Assembly (NCBI RefSeq): GCF_007679325.1
Contig: NZ_VEGI01000003.1
Location: 62,001-126,000 of the forward strand
Reading direction: 5' to 3'
Length of the DNA stretch: 64,000 bases
Source of the DNA: Arthrobacter sp. U41
GTDB taxonomy: Bacteria > Actinomycetota > Actinomycetes > Actinomycetales > Micrococcaceae
Below, piece after piece: positions 1-8,481 of the stretch. Under the pieces are notes generated by a model, which was not told the DNA's origin, searched no databases, and saw nothing but the letters and a program-made list of their open reading frames with translations. Numbering within the stretch: the stretch's first letter is position 1; each line of letters opens with the position of its first letter. The translations under genes and the position numbers were made by a program.

Positions 1-794
1 GCCGAGGGAATGAGCAGGAGCAGGAACACCTCGAAGAGGCTGATGAGGGCATTGGGGTTCTCGAACGGGTGGGCGGAGTTGGCATTGAAGTACCCGCCGC
101 CGTTGGTGCCGAGCTCCTTGATGGCCTCCTGGGACGCGACCGGCCCTCCGGGGATGCTCTGGCTGATTCCCGCCGCCTGGTTGGTGACGTCGGTGGGCCA
201 GAAGTTCTGCACCACCCCGCCCAGGACCATCACCACTGCCGCGACGAACGCAATCGGTAGCAGGATCCGGAACGACGTCCGGGCCAGGTCCACCCAGAAA
301 TTGCCCAGCCGCTGCGTCCTGGTGCGGGCGATGCCGCGGATGAGGGCGACGGCGACGACGATGCCGACGGCGGCGGAGAGGAAGTTCTGCACCGCGAGCA
401 GACACATCTGCACGAAAATGCCGACCGTGGTCTCCGGGACGTAGGTCTGCCAGTTCGTGTTGGTCACAAAGGAAATCGCGGTGTTCATCGCCACCCATGA
501 GTCCACTCCCGGCAAGGAACCGCTGCCCGGAAGGATGCCCTGCAGCCGCTGGAGGGCGAACACGGCCAGAATGGAGACAGCCGAGAACGCCAGGACGCTG
601 CGCAGGTACACCGACCAGGTCTGTTCAGTGCCGGCGTCGATCCCGGCAAGCCGGTAGAACAGCCGCTCCGGCCGGGTGGACGTGGTTGCTTCGAAAACCC
701 GGGCCAGGTAGATGCCGAAGGGCTTGTGCAGGGCTGCCAGAACAATGAGAAGCGCCGCCACTTGGACCACGAAGGATGCGTAGTTGAAGGTCAT
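1..794 (-). CDS. kdpA: Potassium-transporting ATPase subunit A (5' part; continues past left edge)
   Basis: KdpA is the potassium-translocating membrane subunit of the high-affinity KdpFABC pump. About 264 residues from the ATG at 794 are in the window; the rest lies beyond base 1. Motifs seen include FVTNTNWQTY near the first selectivity-filter region, GIARTRTQRLGNFWVDL, and the filter-type block ELGTNGGGYFNANSAHPFENP, split here as ELGTNGGGYF and NANSAHPFENP, which is diagnostic for the family. Several hydrophobic helices are evident. It starts 7 nt after the kdpF stop, so kdpF and kdpA form one operon. kdpB and kdpC are expected further left but are not visible. Confidence 0.95.
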   Translation of the reverse strand, partial: MTFNYASFVVQVAALLIVLAALHKPFGIYLARVFEATTSTRPERLFYRLAGIDAGTEQTWSVYLRSVLAFSAVSILAVFALQRLQGILPGSGSLPGVDSWVAMNTAISFVTNTNWQTYVPETTVGIFVQMCLLAVQNFLSAAVGIVVAVALIRGIARTRTQRLGNFWVDLARTSFRILLPIAFVAAVVMVLGGVVQNFWPTDVTNQAAGISQSIPGGPVASQEAIKELGTNGGGYFNANSAHPFENPNALISLFEVFLLLLIPS

Positions 795-801
795 GATCCG
801 C

Positions 802-900
802 TCACCACTTCTCGGGATGGATCAGGACCGCCAGGAGGTAGCCAAAGAGGCTTAATCCGGCAATCAGCAGGACGAGCCACATGATCGCGTCGGCGCTCAC
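802..900 (-). CDS. kdpF: KdpF small subunit of the potassium ATPase
   Basis: A 32-residue single-span membrane peptide that stabilises the Kdp complex. The translation has a hydrophobic run IMWLVLLIAGLSLFGYLLAV ending in the typical LIHPEKW tail. It starts with GTG (900-898) that overlaps the stop of the preceding 39-aa gene (GTGA overlap), which suggests translational coupling. kdpA follows after 7 nt. Size, hydrophobicity, tail and position before kdpA all fit KdpF. Confidence 0.88.
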   Translation of the reverse strand: MSADAIMWLVLLIAGLSLFGYLLAVLIHPEKW

Positions 901-1016
901 CTTTCGCCCTCCGGCCGGTCCTCGGCACCGCCGACCATCCCGGCCAGGACGTGTCCGATCCACATCACGAACCCCATGGACACCATGAGAATTCCGATAA
1001 CAGCCACATCGGCCAT
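897..1016 (-). CDS. 39-residue single-span membrane peptide at the head of the kdp operon
   Basis: A small gene, easily missed, that reads MADVAVIGILMVSMGFVMW followed by a charged C-terminus (AEDRPEGER). One transmembrane segment covers about residues 4-28. An AAAGGA Shine-Dalgarno sequence lies about 7 nt before the ATG, and its stop overlaps the GTG of kdpF. It is therefore probably translated and coupled to kdpF. I do not recognise the family. It may be an extra Kdp accessory peptide or a leader peptide; this is inference from position, size and start signals. Confidence 0.65.
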   Translation of the reverse strand: MADVAVIGILMVSMGFVMWIGHVLAGMVGGAEDRPEGER

Positions 1017-1096
1017 TGCAGGTTCCTTTCCTCTGCGCCCCGTGTGCGGGGCTAACTCCAGTCAAGTCCTCCCGGGAGACCAGAGCGCAGGGACTA

Positions 1097-1140
1097 ACGG
1101 ATCCTTGATGCCGACAGGGCGGATCTTGACGGATTCTTGA
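1097..1140 (-). promoter_or_regulatory. Three helically phased direct repeats upstream of kdp (candidate KdpE sites)
   Basis: On the plus strand the repeats read ACGGATCCTTGA (1097-1108), CGGATCTTGA (1120-1129) and ACGGATTCTTGA (1129-1140). Their right ends are spaced 21 and 11 bp apart, about two helical turns and one. They lie 81 bp or more upstream of the first kdp gene. OmpR-type response regulators such as KdpE commonly bind direct repeats at this spacing, so this is a candidate operator. The regulator assignment is inferred. Confidence 0.5.
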
Positions 1141-1191
1141 CGCATACTCCTCGGGGAGGCTGCAGAGCTTCCGTCGGCTGGTTCTTAAACG

Positions 1192-1233
1192 ACAAACGCC
1201 CCTCCCGAGGAAATCCTCGCGGGGGGCGTTTGT
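1192..1233 (-). terminator. Rho-independent terminator after the cold-shock gene
   Basis: A strong stem: ACAAACGCCCC on the left pairs with GGGGCGTTTGT on the right, continuing inward through CGAGGA/TCCTCG around an AA loop. It lies about 50 bp beyond the stop of the cold-shock gene. It may also insulate that gene from the kdp operon. Confidence 0.8.
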
Positions 1234-1285
1234 GGTGTTGGGGAAAGCATGGCGGCCGGATGGCCGGTGCTGCTATCCGGAGTCC

Positions 1286-1489
1286 TTAGAGCGGGCGGAT
1301 GTTCTCAGCCTGCGGGCCCTTCGGGCCCTGGGTGACGTCGAACTCGACCTTCTGGTTCTCGTCCAGGGAGCGGTAGCCGCTGCTGGCGATTGCCGAGTAG
1401 TGGGCGAAAACGTCGGCTGACCCGTCATCCGGGGCAATGAAGCCAAAACCCTTTTCGGCGTTGAACCATTTAACTGTGCCTGTAGCCAT
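1286..1489 (-). CDS. cspA: Cold-shock protein (CspA family)
   Basis: A 67-residue single cold-shock domain that binds single-stranded RNA and DNA and melts RNA secondary structure. RNP1 (KGFGFIAP) and RNP2 (VFAHYSAI) are both visible, and the N-terminus [10 protein letters not shown] is the family hallmark. The length matches the usual 65-70 residues. A longer in-frame extension upstream was rejected because the family begins at MATGTVKWF. The gene is monocistronic, with a strong hairpin downstream. Confidence 0.96.
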   Translation of the reverse strand: MATGTVKWFNAEKGFGFIAPDDGSADVFAHYSAIASSGYRSLDENQKVEFDVTQGPKGPQAENIRPL

Positions 1490-1647
1490 GCCATATCCTT
1501 CTGAAATGCTGCTGATCTCCGGCGGCCCGGAGGCCAACGGCTGCGGAGACATTCGTCCGCTGTTGCCCAACCTACGGGTCCGGGGGCCATGGTGCAAGAG
1601 GCCAACGCGGGCGTTTCTTTAGGTGCCGGGGCTATAGTCGGGGCACC

Positions 1648-2391
1648 ATGACAACAATCTCGGTGGTTATCCCCACCCGGAACGACGCCGACATGCTGGC
1701 CGTCTGCCTCGCCGCGCTCGCGGACCAGACCCGCCGGGCCGACGAAATCGTGGTGGTGGACAACGCCAGCACGGACAACACCGCCGAGGTCTGCGCCGCC
1801 GCGGGCGCCCGGCGGATCGCCGTCGAACTCCCCGGCATCGCAGCCTCCACGGCCTGTGGCTTCGACGAAGCCCGCTCCGAGCTGATCGCCCGGCTGGACA
1901 CGGATTCGATCCCGCCGGCCGACTGGCTGGAACGGGTCGAAGCAATCCTTGAGGCGGCGGGCCCGCTGTCCGCTGTGTCCGGTCCCGGCGACTTTTACGG
2001 CGAAACCCGATTTGCCCGGTGGGTGGGCACTAGCGTCTACATCCCCGGGTATTTCTGGGCCATCGGCTGGCTGCTGGGTCATCCGCCGCTGTTCGGCTCG
2101 AATTTCGCGCTGCGTTCAGAGGTCTGGGGCCGGATCCGGGGTTCCGTCCACCGGGGGCTTCCGCCGGTTCACGACGACCTGGATATTTCCTACCAGATCC
2201 CGCCTGACGTGAAGGTGATAGCCGATCCCACGCTACGCGTGCAAGTCTCCGCGCGGCCGCTGGCGGGCTGGGCCGCGGCCGGGCGCCGCCTGTCGATGGC
2301 GTGGACCACGTTCAATGTCGAATTCACGCAGGAGGGCCCGTTCCGCCGGCGCCGCCGGCGGCGGCAATGGGAACGTGACCACGCTGGCTAG
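1648..2391 (+). CDS. Family 2 glycosyltransferase
   Basis: A 247-residue GT-A fold glycosyltransferase. The N-terminus TTISVVIPTRNDADMLAVCL and the block EIVVVDNASTDNTAEV are typical of family 2. A DTDS metal-binding DxD motif follows (residue about 91). An HDDLDISYQI segment in the second half resembles the acceptor-side ED-type motif. The C-terminus is very arginine-rich. It probably transfers a nucleotide-sugar moiety to a cell-envelope acceptor, but the substrate cannot be read from sequence. It stands alone between the cold-shock gene and a convergent hydrolase. Confidence 0.85.
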   Translation: MTTISVVIPTRNDADMLAVCLAALADQTRRADEIVVVDNASTDNTAEVCAAAGARRIAVELPGIAASTACGFDEARSELIARLDTDSIPPADWLERVEAILEAAGPLSAVSGPGDFYGETRFARWVGTSVYIPGYFWAIGWLLGHPPLFGSNFALRSEVWGRIRGSVHRGLPPVHDDLDISYQIPPDVKVIADPTLRVQVSARPLAGWAAAGRRLSMAWTTFNVEFTQEGPFRRRRRRRQWERDHAG

Positions 2392-2407
2392 GCAGATCTG
2401 AACGGCG

Positions 2408-3346
2408 CTACGAGGACCTGTACAGTGCGATCAGATCGCGGCTCATCTGGTGCGGTGAGGTCTCACTCGGACTGTGTCCGCCCCGGTAGACCGCGATGCG
2501 CGCTCCGATGGCCTGTGCGAAGCGGCGGTGCAGCGCCAGCGGCCAGAGGTCATGTTCCCCGACGGCGACGAACTTCGGCAGCGGCGCCGCGGCCAGTTCT
2601 GCCCTCATATCCGGGGCGTGCTGCATCAGTCCGACGATGTCGCTCACGGAGCTCCGGCGGGTAAAGCGGAACCGGTAATTCACGAACCGTATCCGGTTGG
2701 GCGGGACACGCACAACGTTGACCCGGATGCCCCAGATCATCAATGCAGCCCCGACCCGCGGCCCGATCAGGCCGCTGAACCACCCGACGCGCTGGACGCC
2801 GCGGAAGCTCTGGCCCGGTTCGGGCGGGCAGCTGAGCAGGGTGAGGCTGCGGAATTTTTCCGGGCGCCGGGTGAAGGCCAGCTGGGCGAAGATCGCGGCG
2901 AAGGAATACCCCACGACGTGCGCGGGCCCGTCCTCGGCGTCGAGCATGGCGAGAAGGTCGTTGGTGAACAGGTCATAGTCGTAATGGGCGCGGGGCGGCA
3001 CGAGGTTTTCGGGGCCGGCCGCGGCGGATTCGTACTGGCCGGCGATGTCGCAGCTCAGGACGTAGTACCCGGCAGCGGCGAGCCCGGGCAGCATCAGCAC
3101 AAAATCTTCCTTCGATCCGGTGGCCCCCGGTATCAGAAGCACCCGGGGATTCCCGGGTGTGCCCATGGTGAGGGTGGCAAGTGTGCCGCTGGGCGCATCG
3201 AAAGTCCCGCGCACGGCGCCGTCGGGCAGGGCGGTCCAGACCACGTTGTGCAGGGCCGCGTCCCGGCGGGCCGCTTCATCGACCAGGGCTGAACCGAACC
3301 CCTCGGGTTCCGGATCGTTCAGGGCGTTGCTGTCGGCAGACACCAT
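2408..3346 (-). CDS. Alpha/beta hydrolase
   Basis: A 312-residue alpha/beta hydrolase fold protein. The oxyanion region LIPGATGSKEDF is followed by the nucleophile elbow GYSFAA (Ser148). EHDLWP and GGHSPSETSP near the end supply the likely acid and histidine. No signal peptide is visible, so it is probably cytoplasmic. The substrate is unknown; esterase, C-C hydrolase or haloperoxidase-like activity are all possible. It ends 16 bp from the convergent glycosyltransferase gene and starts divergently from nothing obvious upstream. Confidence 0.8.
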   Translation of the reverse strand: MVSADSNALNDPEPEGFGSALVDEAARRDAALHNVVWTALPDGAVRGTFDAPSGTLATLTMGTPGNPRVLLIPGATGSKEDFVLMLPGLAAAGYYVLSCDIAGQYESAAAGPENLVPPRAHYDYDLFTNDLLAMLDAEDGPAHVVGYSFAAIFAQLAFTRRPEKFRSLTLLSCPPEPGQSFRGVQRVGWFSGLIGPRVGAALMIWGIRVNVVRVPPNRIRFVNYRFRFTRRSSVSDIVGLMQHAPDMRAELAAAPLPKFVAVGEHDLWPLALHRRFAQAIGARIAVYRGGHSPSETSPHQMSRDLIALYRSS

Positions 3347-3395
3347 GGACTAAACATAGCCCGGTCCGGATGCGGCCGGGCGGATGGGGCTCCGC

Positions 3396-4537
3396 TCAGG
3401 CCACTTTGCGGACGAAAGCGTGGAGCCGGCGGTACACTTCCTGTGATTCCGGGTAGCGGAAGTTCTGCTGCCAGGTGTGTTCAGTGTTCGAACTGTCCCA
3501 GGCGTAGATCAGGCTGTCCACGGGGACGGAATGTTCGCGCAGCCGGGCAATGAAGTTCATGTTGGCGGCGTAGAAGAAGTCCCGCTCCGAGGTGGTCACA
3601 AAGACCGGCGGGAAGCGCGAATCCAGCCATTCGATCGGGGGAGGAAACCTGCGCCCTTGCGGAGGGCCTCCAAGTGGCTGGCCCCGTTGCCAGGGCCGCC
3701 GAGCCTGCCGCCGATGCCGCGGTTGCGTGCCCCGGAATGGAGGCCGGGCAGCAGCATGCGGATGAAGTTGAGGCTCAGCACGAATCCCTTGTCGAAGAAG
3801 ACCGAGAAGTCCACCACGCTGCAGTGCTGGACGAGCCCCTTGACGTCGGAGGCGGGCAGGGAGGGTGTCAGGCCGTGGTGCCGTGCCAGTTCCGGGCGGA
3901 AGCTGGCCGCCGTCAGGAGGGCCGCGATCTGGCCTCCGGCGGAGTCTCCGCCCAGCACGATCCTCGACGGGTCACCGCCGTAGCCGGCGATGTTCTGCCG
4001 GACCCAGGCCAGGGCTGCATTGGCGTCCGCCAGGACGTGGGCCATCTGGAAACGCGGGGCCTTCCGGTAGTTCACGTTGACCGCCACCATGCCTCCCGCG
4101 GCCTGGCTGGCGCAGTATTTGGTCAGCGAGGCTTTGTCCCCGGACGTCCAGCCGCCGCCGTGGAAGTACACGTAGACGGGCAACGCAGGCGGCGCGCCGG
4201 CATCGGCGGCGCCGGCTGCTGCAGTGCCGTGCGCTGTAGTGCCGTTCGGCAGCCGGGGAGTGATGACGTCGAGGCGGTGCGCCCGGATGCCGTCGCCTAC
4301 GAAATCAATGTCGCGGACGTACTCGACGCCGGCAATCGGGTCGACGTTGAAGCGGGTGTTCTCGCTGGCCTTCACCGAGTGCATCAACACCCGCCAGGTC
4401 CACACCGGAACCCGCCGCAGGAGGTTCCTCGCCTTGCGGGCCACGGCGAACGTGCCGCCGGACTGCTGTGGCCGTTGTGTGTGTTGCTGGAAGGACGAGT
4501 CGTGATGCCGTGGCTGGTGGCCCGGTGTGGTCATCAC
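3396..4537 (-). pseudogene. Hormone-sensitive-lipase-type esterase interrupted by a frameshift
   Basis: Two reading frames together make one alpha/beta hydrolase (HSL/LipH type). The first frame (4537 to about 3640) carries the oxyanion motif HGGGWTSGD and the nucleophile GGDSAGGQ. The second frame (about 3640 to 3396) carries ERDFFY (acid) and EHTWQQ (histidine). The join lies at a run of five G at 3637-3641. Restoring one G makes the translation run as GAGFLPPIEWLDSRFPPVF, as expected for the family. As written the protein loses two catalytic residues. It is either a real single-base deletion in a homopolymer or a sequencing error. The start at 4537 is the furthest ATG; later starts are possible. 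Confidence 0.85.
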
Positions 4538-4594
4538 CCAATTCTATCTGGCACAACTGTGCTACAGCTGTGAGCGCCGGGTCACGGCCCCAGG

Positions 4595-7288
4595 TCACGG
4601 TTCTGCGGCGACGGTCCCGGCGGCCCCGTCAACAGTGACCGTCTGGCCGGTGTGCAGCCGCGTGGTGGCGTCCGGAACGCCCACGACGGCCGGGATCCCG
4701 TACTCGCGGGCCACCACCGCCCCGTGGGAGATGACCCCGCCCATCTCCATCACCAGGGCGCCTGCCGTCAGGAAGAGCGGCGTCCAGCCGGGGTCCGTGG
4801 AAGGGGCCACCAGGATTTCGCCGGGTTCCAGGTGGGCGCCCACCGGATCCAGGATCACCCGGACCCGGCCGGTGGCGGTACCGGCGGACGCCGGTGTGCC
4901 GCTCAGGCCGCCGGCCGCGGGAGACTTCGCCATCATGGCGGCCTCGACGTCGGTGCCGTCGGACAGCAGCAGCCGCGGGATGCGCCGGCGTCGTAATTCG
5001 GTGTTGTAGAGCCGGCGGCGTCCGGCGACGATGCCGTGCAGGTCCGCCCCGCGCAGCCCGACGCGGATCTCGTCAAAGTCCAGGAAGAAGACGTCGTCGG
5101 CGGCCGCGACAGTGCCTGCCGAGGCCAACTCGGTGCCGATCCGCAGCAGTTGCCGGTGCATCTCGCCGAGTATCAGGACGATGTAGAACTTGGGCAGTTC
5201 CCGCAATCCTGCGAGCTGCCGCACGCGGCGCAGGCTCAGCGCCAGCGCCCGTGCGCGCCACAGGCTCCGGGCCCGCGCCTGTTCGACGAGGGTGCGTATC
5301 CGGTCCTCCGCATGCTCGGCGGCCCGGGCGAACTGGCGGTCAGGGGCCTGCTCCGGATCTTCTACGCGGAGGTAGTTGGAGATCATGCCGAGGATATGGT
5401 CGGGCTCCTGGGACCAGCGGGGCATGCCAAGGTCGATTTCCGCGACCGCGCGGTGGCCGTAGCGGGCGAGGAAGCCGCGCACGCTGGACTGGGCCTGGGG
5501 CGGCAGCGTGCCGGCGAGATAGGCGGCGGCCAGTTCCTCGGGCTGTTTCGACAGGAACTCGCCGCGGGAGACCGGATCGTCGCGGATGGTGACGGCGAGC
5601 TGCCAGAGTTCCAAGTCCATTTCGGTGGTGACGTTATGGGGGAGCCCGCGGAGCACGGCTTCCAGCTCGCGGGGTTGCGCAATCCCGCGCAGGAGACGGC
5701 GCGCCACCGCCAGCATGATGTAGCCAACGGACGGGCCCGGCAGGGTGGCCTGGATCAGCCCGTTGATGGTCCGGCTAAGAACCCGTTCGGTGTGCTCGAG
5801 GCGGCGGGCGGCGCTGGCTGGTTCGGCCAGGACGAGCTCGGATTCGAGCCGCTTCCGGTAGTTCAGCGCCTGGCGCAGCTCAGCGGCGGGCCGGAATATG
5901 GGCCGGAACATTCCCGGTATGAGCCCAAGGATGAGCCCGAGGCTGGCGGTCTGCTCGGTGCTGCGGGTGTTGCCGGTGCGCCGGGGCGGCTGCGGGCGGC
6001 TGCGCTTTCTCCCGGCGTTGCGGACGGATTCCAGGAAGGAGCGCTGAACGATGCTGAACCTCGGATCCTCCAGCAGCGCCGGAAGCACGGCTCCGGACCT
6101 GCCGTCCGCCAGGGGGAGCATGCGCTGCAGGTAGCCGCGGCCGGACTTGTTGCGGACCAGGGCCGTCAGGTCCACGTACATCCGCAGCCCGGGGTTGACG
6201 TACCGCCAGGGTCCCTTGCTGTTGCGCATCAGCTCAAGGACGGTCAGGCCCAGCGGTGTGATGGGCCGGGTCAGCCCCTGGAACAGGGTGCCGCAGAGGT
6301 ACACCCGGGTCGGGGCCGCGGCGCCGGCTGCGGCGTCTTCGGGCGCGGGCTCGGGCAGCGGATACAGCGTGGTGATCGGGCGTGACTGGGTGAGCCAGAT
6401 CCTGCCGCCGGCGTCGATGGCCCATTCGATGTCCTGCGGCGCCCCGAAGAGCCGCTGGACGCCGTCCCCCAGCGCGGTGAGTTCCTGGAGCTGCGGGCCG
6501 GCCAGGCTTGGAGTCCGCCCGGGTTCCGTCCCGCCCGGCGTATGCAGCACCACCTTGGCGGAAGCTGTCTCCAGCACGAACTGGTCCGGGTTGACGGCCC
6601 CCGAGACAACGGCCTGGCCCGTGCCCGGGTTCGCGTTGATCACCGTTTCGGTGCGCTTCCCGGTGACGGGGTTTGCCGTGAACAGGACCCCCGCCGTCGC
6701 GGCGTCGACCATCACCTGGACGACGACGGCGAGCCCGACGTCGCGGTTGCTGATCCCGTTCGCGGAACGGTACGCCACCGCGCGTTCGGTCCAGAGCGAT
6801 GCCCAGCAGCGACGGACGGCTTCCACCACGGCGTCGGCTCCGGTGACATCGAGGTACGAGTCCTGCTGGCCTGCGAAGCTGGCGAACGGCAGGTCCTCAG
6901 CCGTGGCCGAGGACCGGACCGCCACCGGAACGGTTCCGCCCAGTTCCTTGTACGCTTTCCGGACCGCGGCGTCCACCTCGGGCGGGATGGGCGCTTCCTC
7001 GATCAGCCTCCTGGCCTGTCCGGCAACGGTGCCGAGGGTGCCCGGCGCAGGGGCCGCCGTTCCGGCCCCGGCCGCGTCGAGGTCGGCGGCGAGGGCTCCG
7101 AGTCCGGGCGGTGCCGCCAGGTCATAGGCCGCGGTGGTGAGGCAGAACCCGCGCGGCACCGGCAACCCGGCCGCCACGAGCTTGCCGAGGTTCAGGGCTT
7201 TGCCGCCCACCAGCGGCAGGGGCGCGGCACCGGTCCCGCGGAGGTCCAGCACAAGAGGATCTTTCGGGGCCTTCTGCATCGGGTCCAT
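4595..7288 (-). CDS. PEP-synthase / rifampin-phosphotransferase-like enzyme
   Basis: An 897-residue protein with an N-terminal ATP-grasp PEP/pyruvate-binding domain (PLVGGKALNLGKLVAAGLPV; AVRSSATAEDLPFASFAGQQ) and a C-terminal swivelling phosphohistidine domain (GGVISHGAVVAREYGIPAVV, His855). The order ATP-grasp, long helical middle domain, histidine domain and the length of about 870-900 match rifampin phosphotransferase more closely than classical PEP synthase, which has a C-terminal TIM barrel that is absent here. It probably moves the ATP beta-phosphate through the histidine to a small molecule. Whether rifamycin is the substrate is not shown. A small dimeric-barrel gene lies 9 nt upstream in the same direction. 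Confidence 0.82.
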   Translation of the reverse strand: MDPMQKAPKDPLVLDLRGTGAAPLPLVGGKALNLGKLVAAGLPVPRGFCLTTAAYDLAAPPGLGALAADLDAAGAGTAAPAPGTLGTVAGQARRLIEEAPIPPEVDAAVRKAYKELGGTVPVAVRSSATAEDLPFASFAGQQDSYLDVTGADAVVEAVRRCWASLWTERAVAYRSANGISNRDVGLAVVVQVMVDAATAGVLFTANPVTGKRTETVINANPGTGQAVVSGAVNPDQFVLETASAKVVLHTPGGTEPGRTPSLAGPQLQELTALGDGVQRLFGAPQDIEWAIDAGGRIWLTQSRPITTLYPLPEPAPEDAAAGAAAPTRVYLCGTLFQGLTRPITPLGLTVLELMRNSKGPWRYVNPGLRMYVDLTALVRNKSGRGYLQRMLPLADGRSGAVLPALLEDPRFSIVQRSFLESVRNAGRKRSRPQPPRRTGNTRSTEQTASLGLILGLIPGMFRPIFRPAAELRQALNYRKRLESELVLAEPASAARRLEHTERVLSRTINGLIQATLPGPSVGYIMLAVARRLLRGIAQPRELEAVLRGLPHNVTTEMDLELWQLAVTIRDDPVSRGEFLSKQPEELAAAYLAGTLPPQAQSSVRGFLARYGHRAVAEIDLGMPRWSQEPDHILGMISNYLRVEDPEQAPDRQFARAAEHAEDRIRTLVEQARARSLWRARALALSLRRVRQLAGLRELPKFYIVLILGEMHRQLLRIGTELASAGTVAAADDVFFLDFDEIRVGLRGADLHGIVAGRRRLYNTELRRRRIPRLLLSDGTDVEAAMMAKSPAAGGLSGTPASAGTATGRVRVILDPVGAHLEPGEILVAPSTDPGWTPLFLTAGALVMEMGGVISHGAVVAREYGIPAVVGVPDATTRLHTGQTVTVDGAAGTVAAEP

Positions 7289-7297
7289 GGCGGGCCG

Positions 7298-7615
7298 CTA
7301 CGGGGTCACTGTTGAGGCGCCGGCGTCCTCCCACATCACGTCCAGGTTGCGGAACACCGGCGGCCCGTCGCAGAGGGCCGCGAACCTGGCGGCGAAGTCG
7401 GAGGTCTCCGGCCGGTTGGAGTTCTCCATGGCCGATTCGTAGGAGTCGAATTCGACGATGGTCAGATACGTCCCGGGGCGGTCGCGGTCCGCGGTGGCGA
7501 GGATCCGGCGGAACGTCGGGGCGGTGCTTCCTTCGGTCCTGGACGGCTGGCCCAGGGCCTCGATTTCCTCGATGCGGGCGGTCTGGAATTCGATGATTTG
7601 CACGAACCTGGCCAT
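7298..7615 (-). CDS. Small dimeric alpha-beta barrel (ABM-like) protein
   Basis: A 105-residue protein, MARFVQIIEFQTARIEEIEAL, with the pattern of ferredoxin-like dimeric barrels: strand, helix, YLTIVEFDSYESAMENS, helix, terminal strand. Such proteins include antibiotic biosynthesis monooxygenases and ligand-binding stress proteins. A GAGGAG ribosome site precedes the ATG. The stop is 9 nt from the start of the PEP-synthase-like gene, so they are likely co-transcribed. The function is unknown. Confidence 0.65.
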   Translation of the reverse strand: MARFVQIIEFQTARIEEIEALGQPSRTEGSTAPTFRRILATADRDRPGTYLTIVEFDSYESAMENSNRPETSDFAARFAALCDGPPVFRNLDVMWEDAGASTVTP

Positions 7616-7714
7616 GACGGCTCCTCGACGCGGCGGCGGATGCTGATGCGCTTCACGCTAGACCCGGTGCCCGTCACAGGACAAGGGTCAGAAGGAGGGG
7701 CCCTGCGGGAGGCT

Positions 7715-8419
7715 TCAAGCTGCTTCGAGGACGAAGAAGATGAAGGACAGGAACGCTGTCTTCTCGCCGCTGAGGATGCGCGGCGGAAGGAGTTCGCGCG
7801 GTGTGTCTGGAGATGGCTCCGGTTCGCTCACGGTGGCGATGCGGTATCCCGCCGACGTGAAGGCGTTGATCATCGCGTGAAGTGGCCGGTGCCAGAAGGT
7901 CAGCACCGCAGGCTCGCCGTCGAACACGTAATCTTCCGAGTACTCCCGGATGGCGAAGTAGTCCTCGGTTGGTTGGGTGACCACGCTGACCGTGGGGTGG
8001 TTCACCGAGAGGATCAGGCGACCGCCCGGCTTCAGCACGCGCCGCAGTTCGGCAAGTGGCGCTGACCAGTCCTCCAGATAGTGCAGGACCAGGGACGAGA
8101 TGACGTCGTCGAAGGAGCCGTCGTCGAAAGGGAGCGGCTTGCCGAGGTCGGCCACGTACAGGTCCGCTGTGGCGCCCAGTCGCTGCCTTGCCAATTCGAG
8201 CATCGCGGGACTGGCATCGATGCCGGTCATGATCGCGCCTTTTGCGCTCAGTGCCGCGGACAGGGGCCCGGCGCCGCACCCAGCGTCCAGGATCCGGTGG
8301 CCGTCGACGTCGCCGGCGAGGCGGATCATCGCCGGCCGCTCGTAGTAGGCGTTGAGCAGGCTGGACTCGTTCTCCGCCGAGTAGCTCTCGGCGAAACTGT
8401 CATAGTGGTCCGGCTTCAC
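7715..8419 (-). CDS. Class I SAM-dependent methyltransferase
   Basis: A methyltransferase with motif I ILDAGCGAGPLSAAL, an acidic GIDAS residue for ribose contact, ADLGKPLPFDDGSFDDVIS and the post-motif LKPGGRLILSVNHP typical of the UbiE/Methyltransf_11 group. I place the start at the GTG at 8419 (product KPDHYDSFAESYSAE), because GGGAGCGAGG precedes it and the domain begins there. An ATG at 8446 would add nine unlikely residues. The substrate is unknown. The gene is monocistronic. Confidence 0.8.
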   Translation of the reverse strand: MKPDHYDSFAESYSAENESSLLNAYYERPAMIRLAGDVDGHRILDAGCGAGPLSAALSAKGAIMTGIDASPAMLELARQRLGATADLYVADLGKPLPFDDGSFDDVISSLVLHYLEDWSAPLAELRRVLKPGGRLILSVNHPTVSVVTQPTEDYFAIREYSEDYVFDGEPAVLTFWHRPLHAMINAFTSAGYRIATVSEPEPSPDTPRELLPPRILSGEKTAFLSFIFFVLEAA

Positions 8420-8481
8420 GGATCCTCGCTCCCGGGATAGCACCAATGGTCAGGACGGTCAGCCCGATCCTAACGGCCTGG

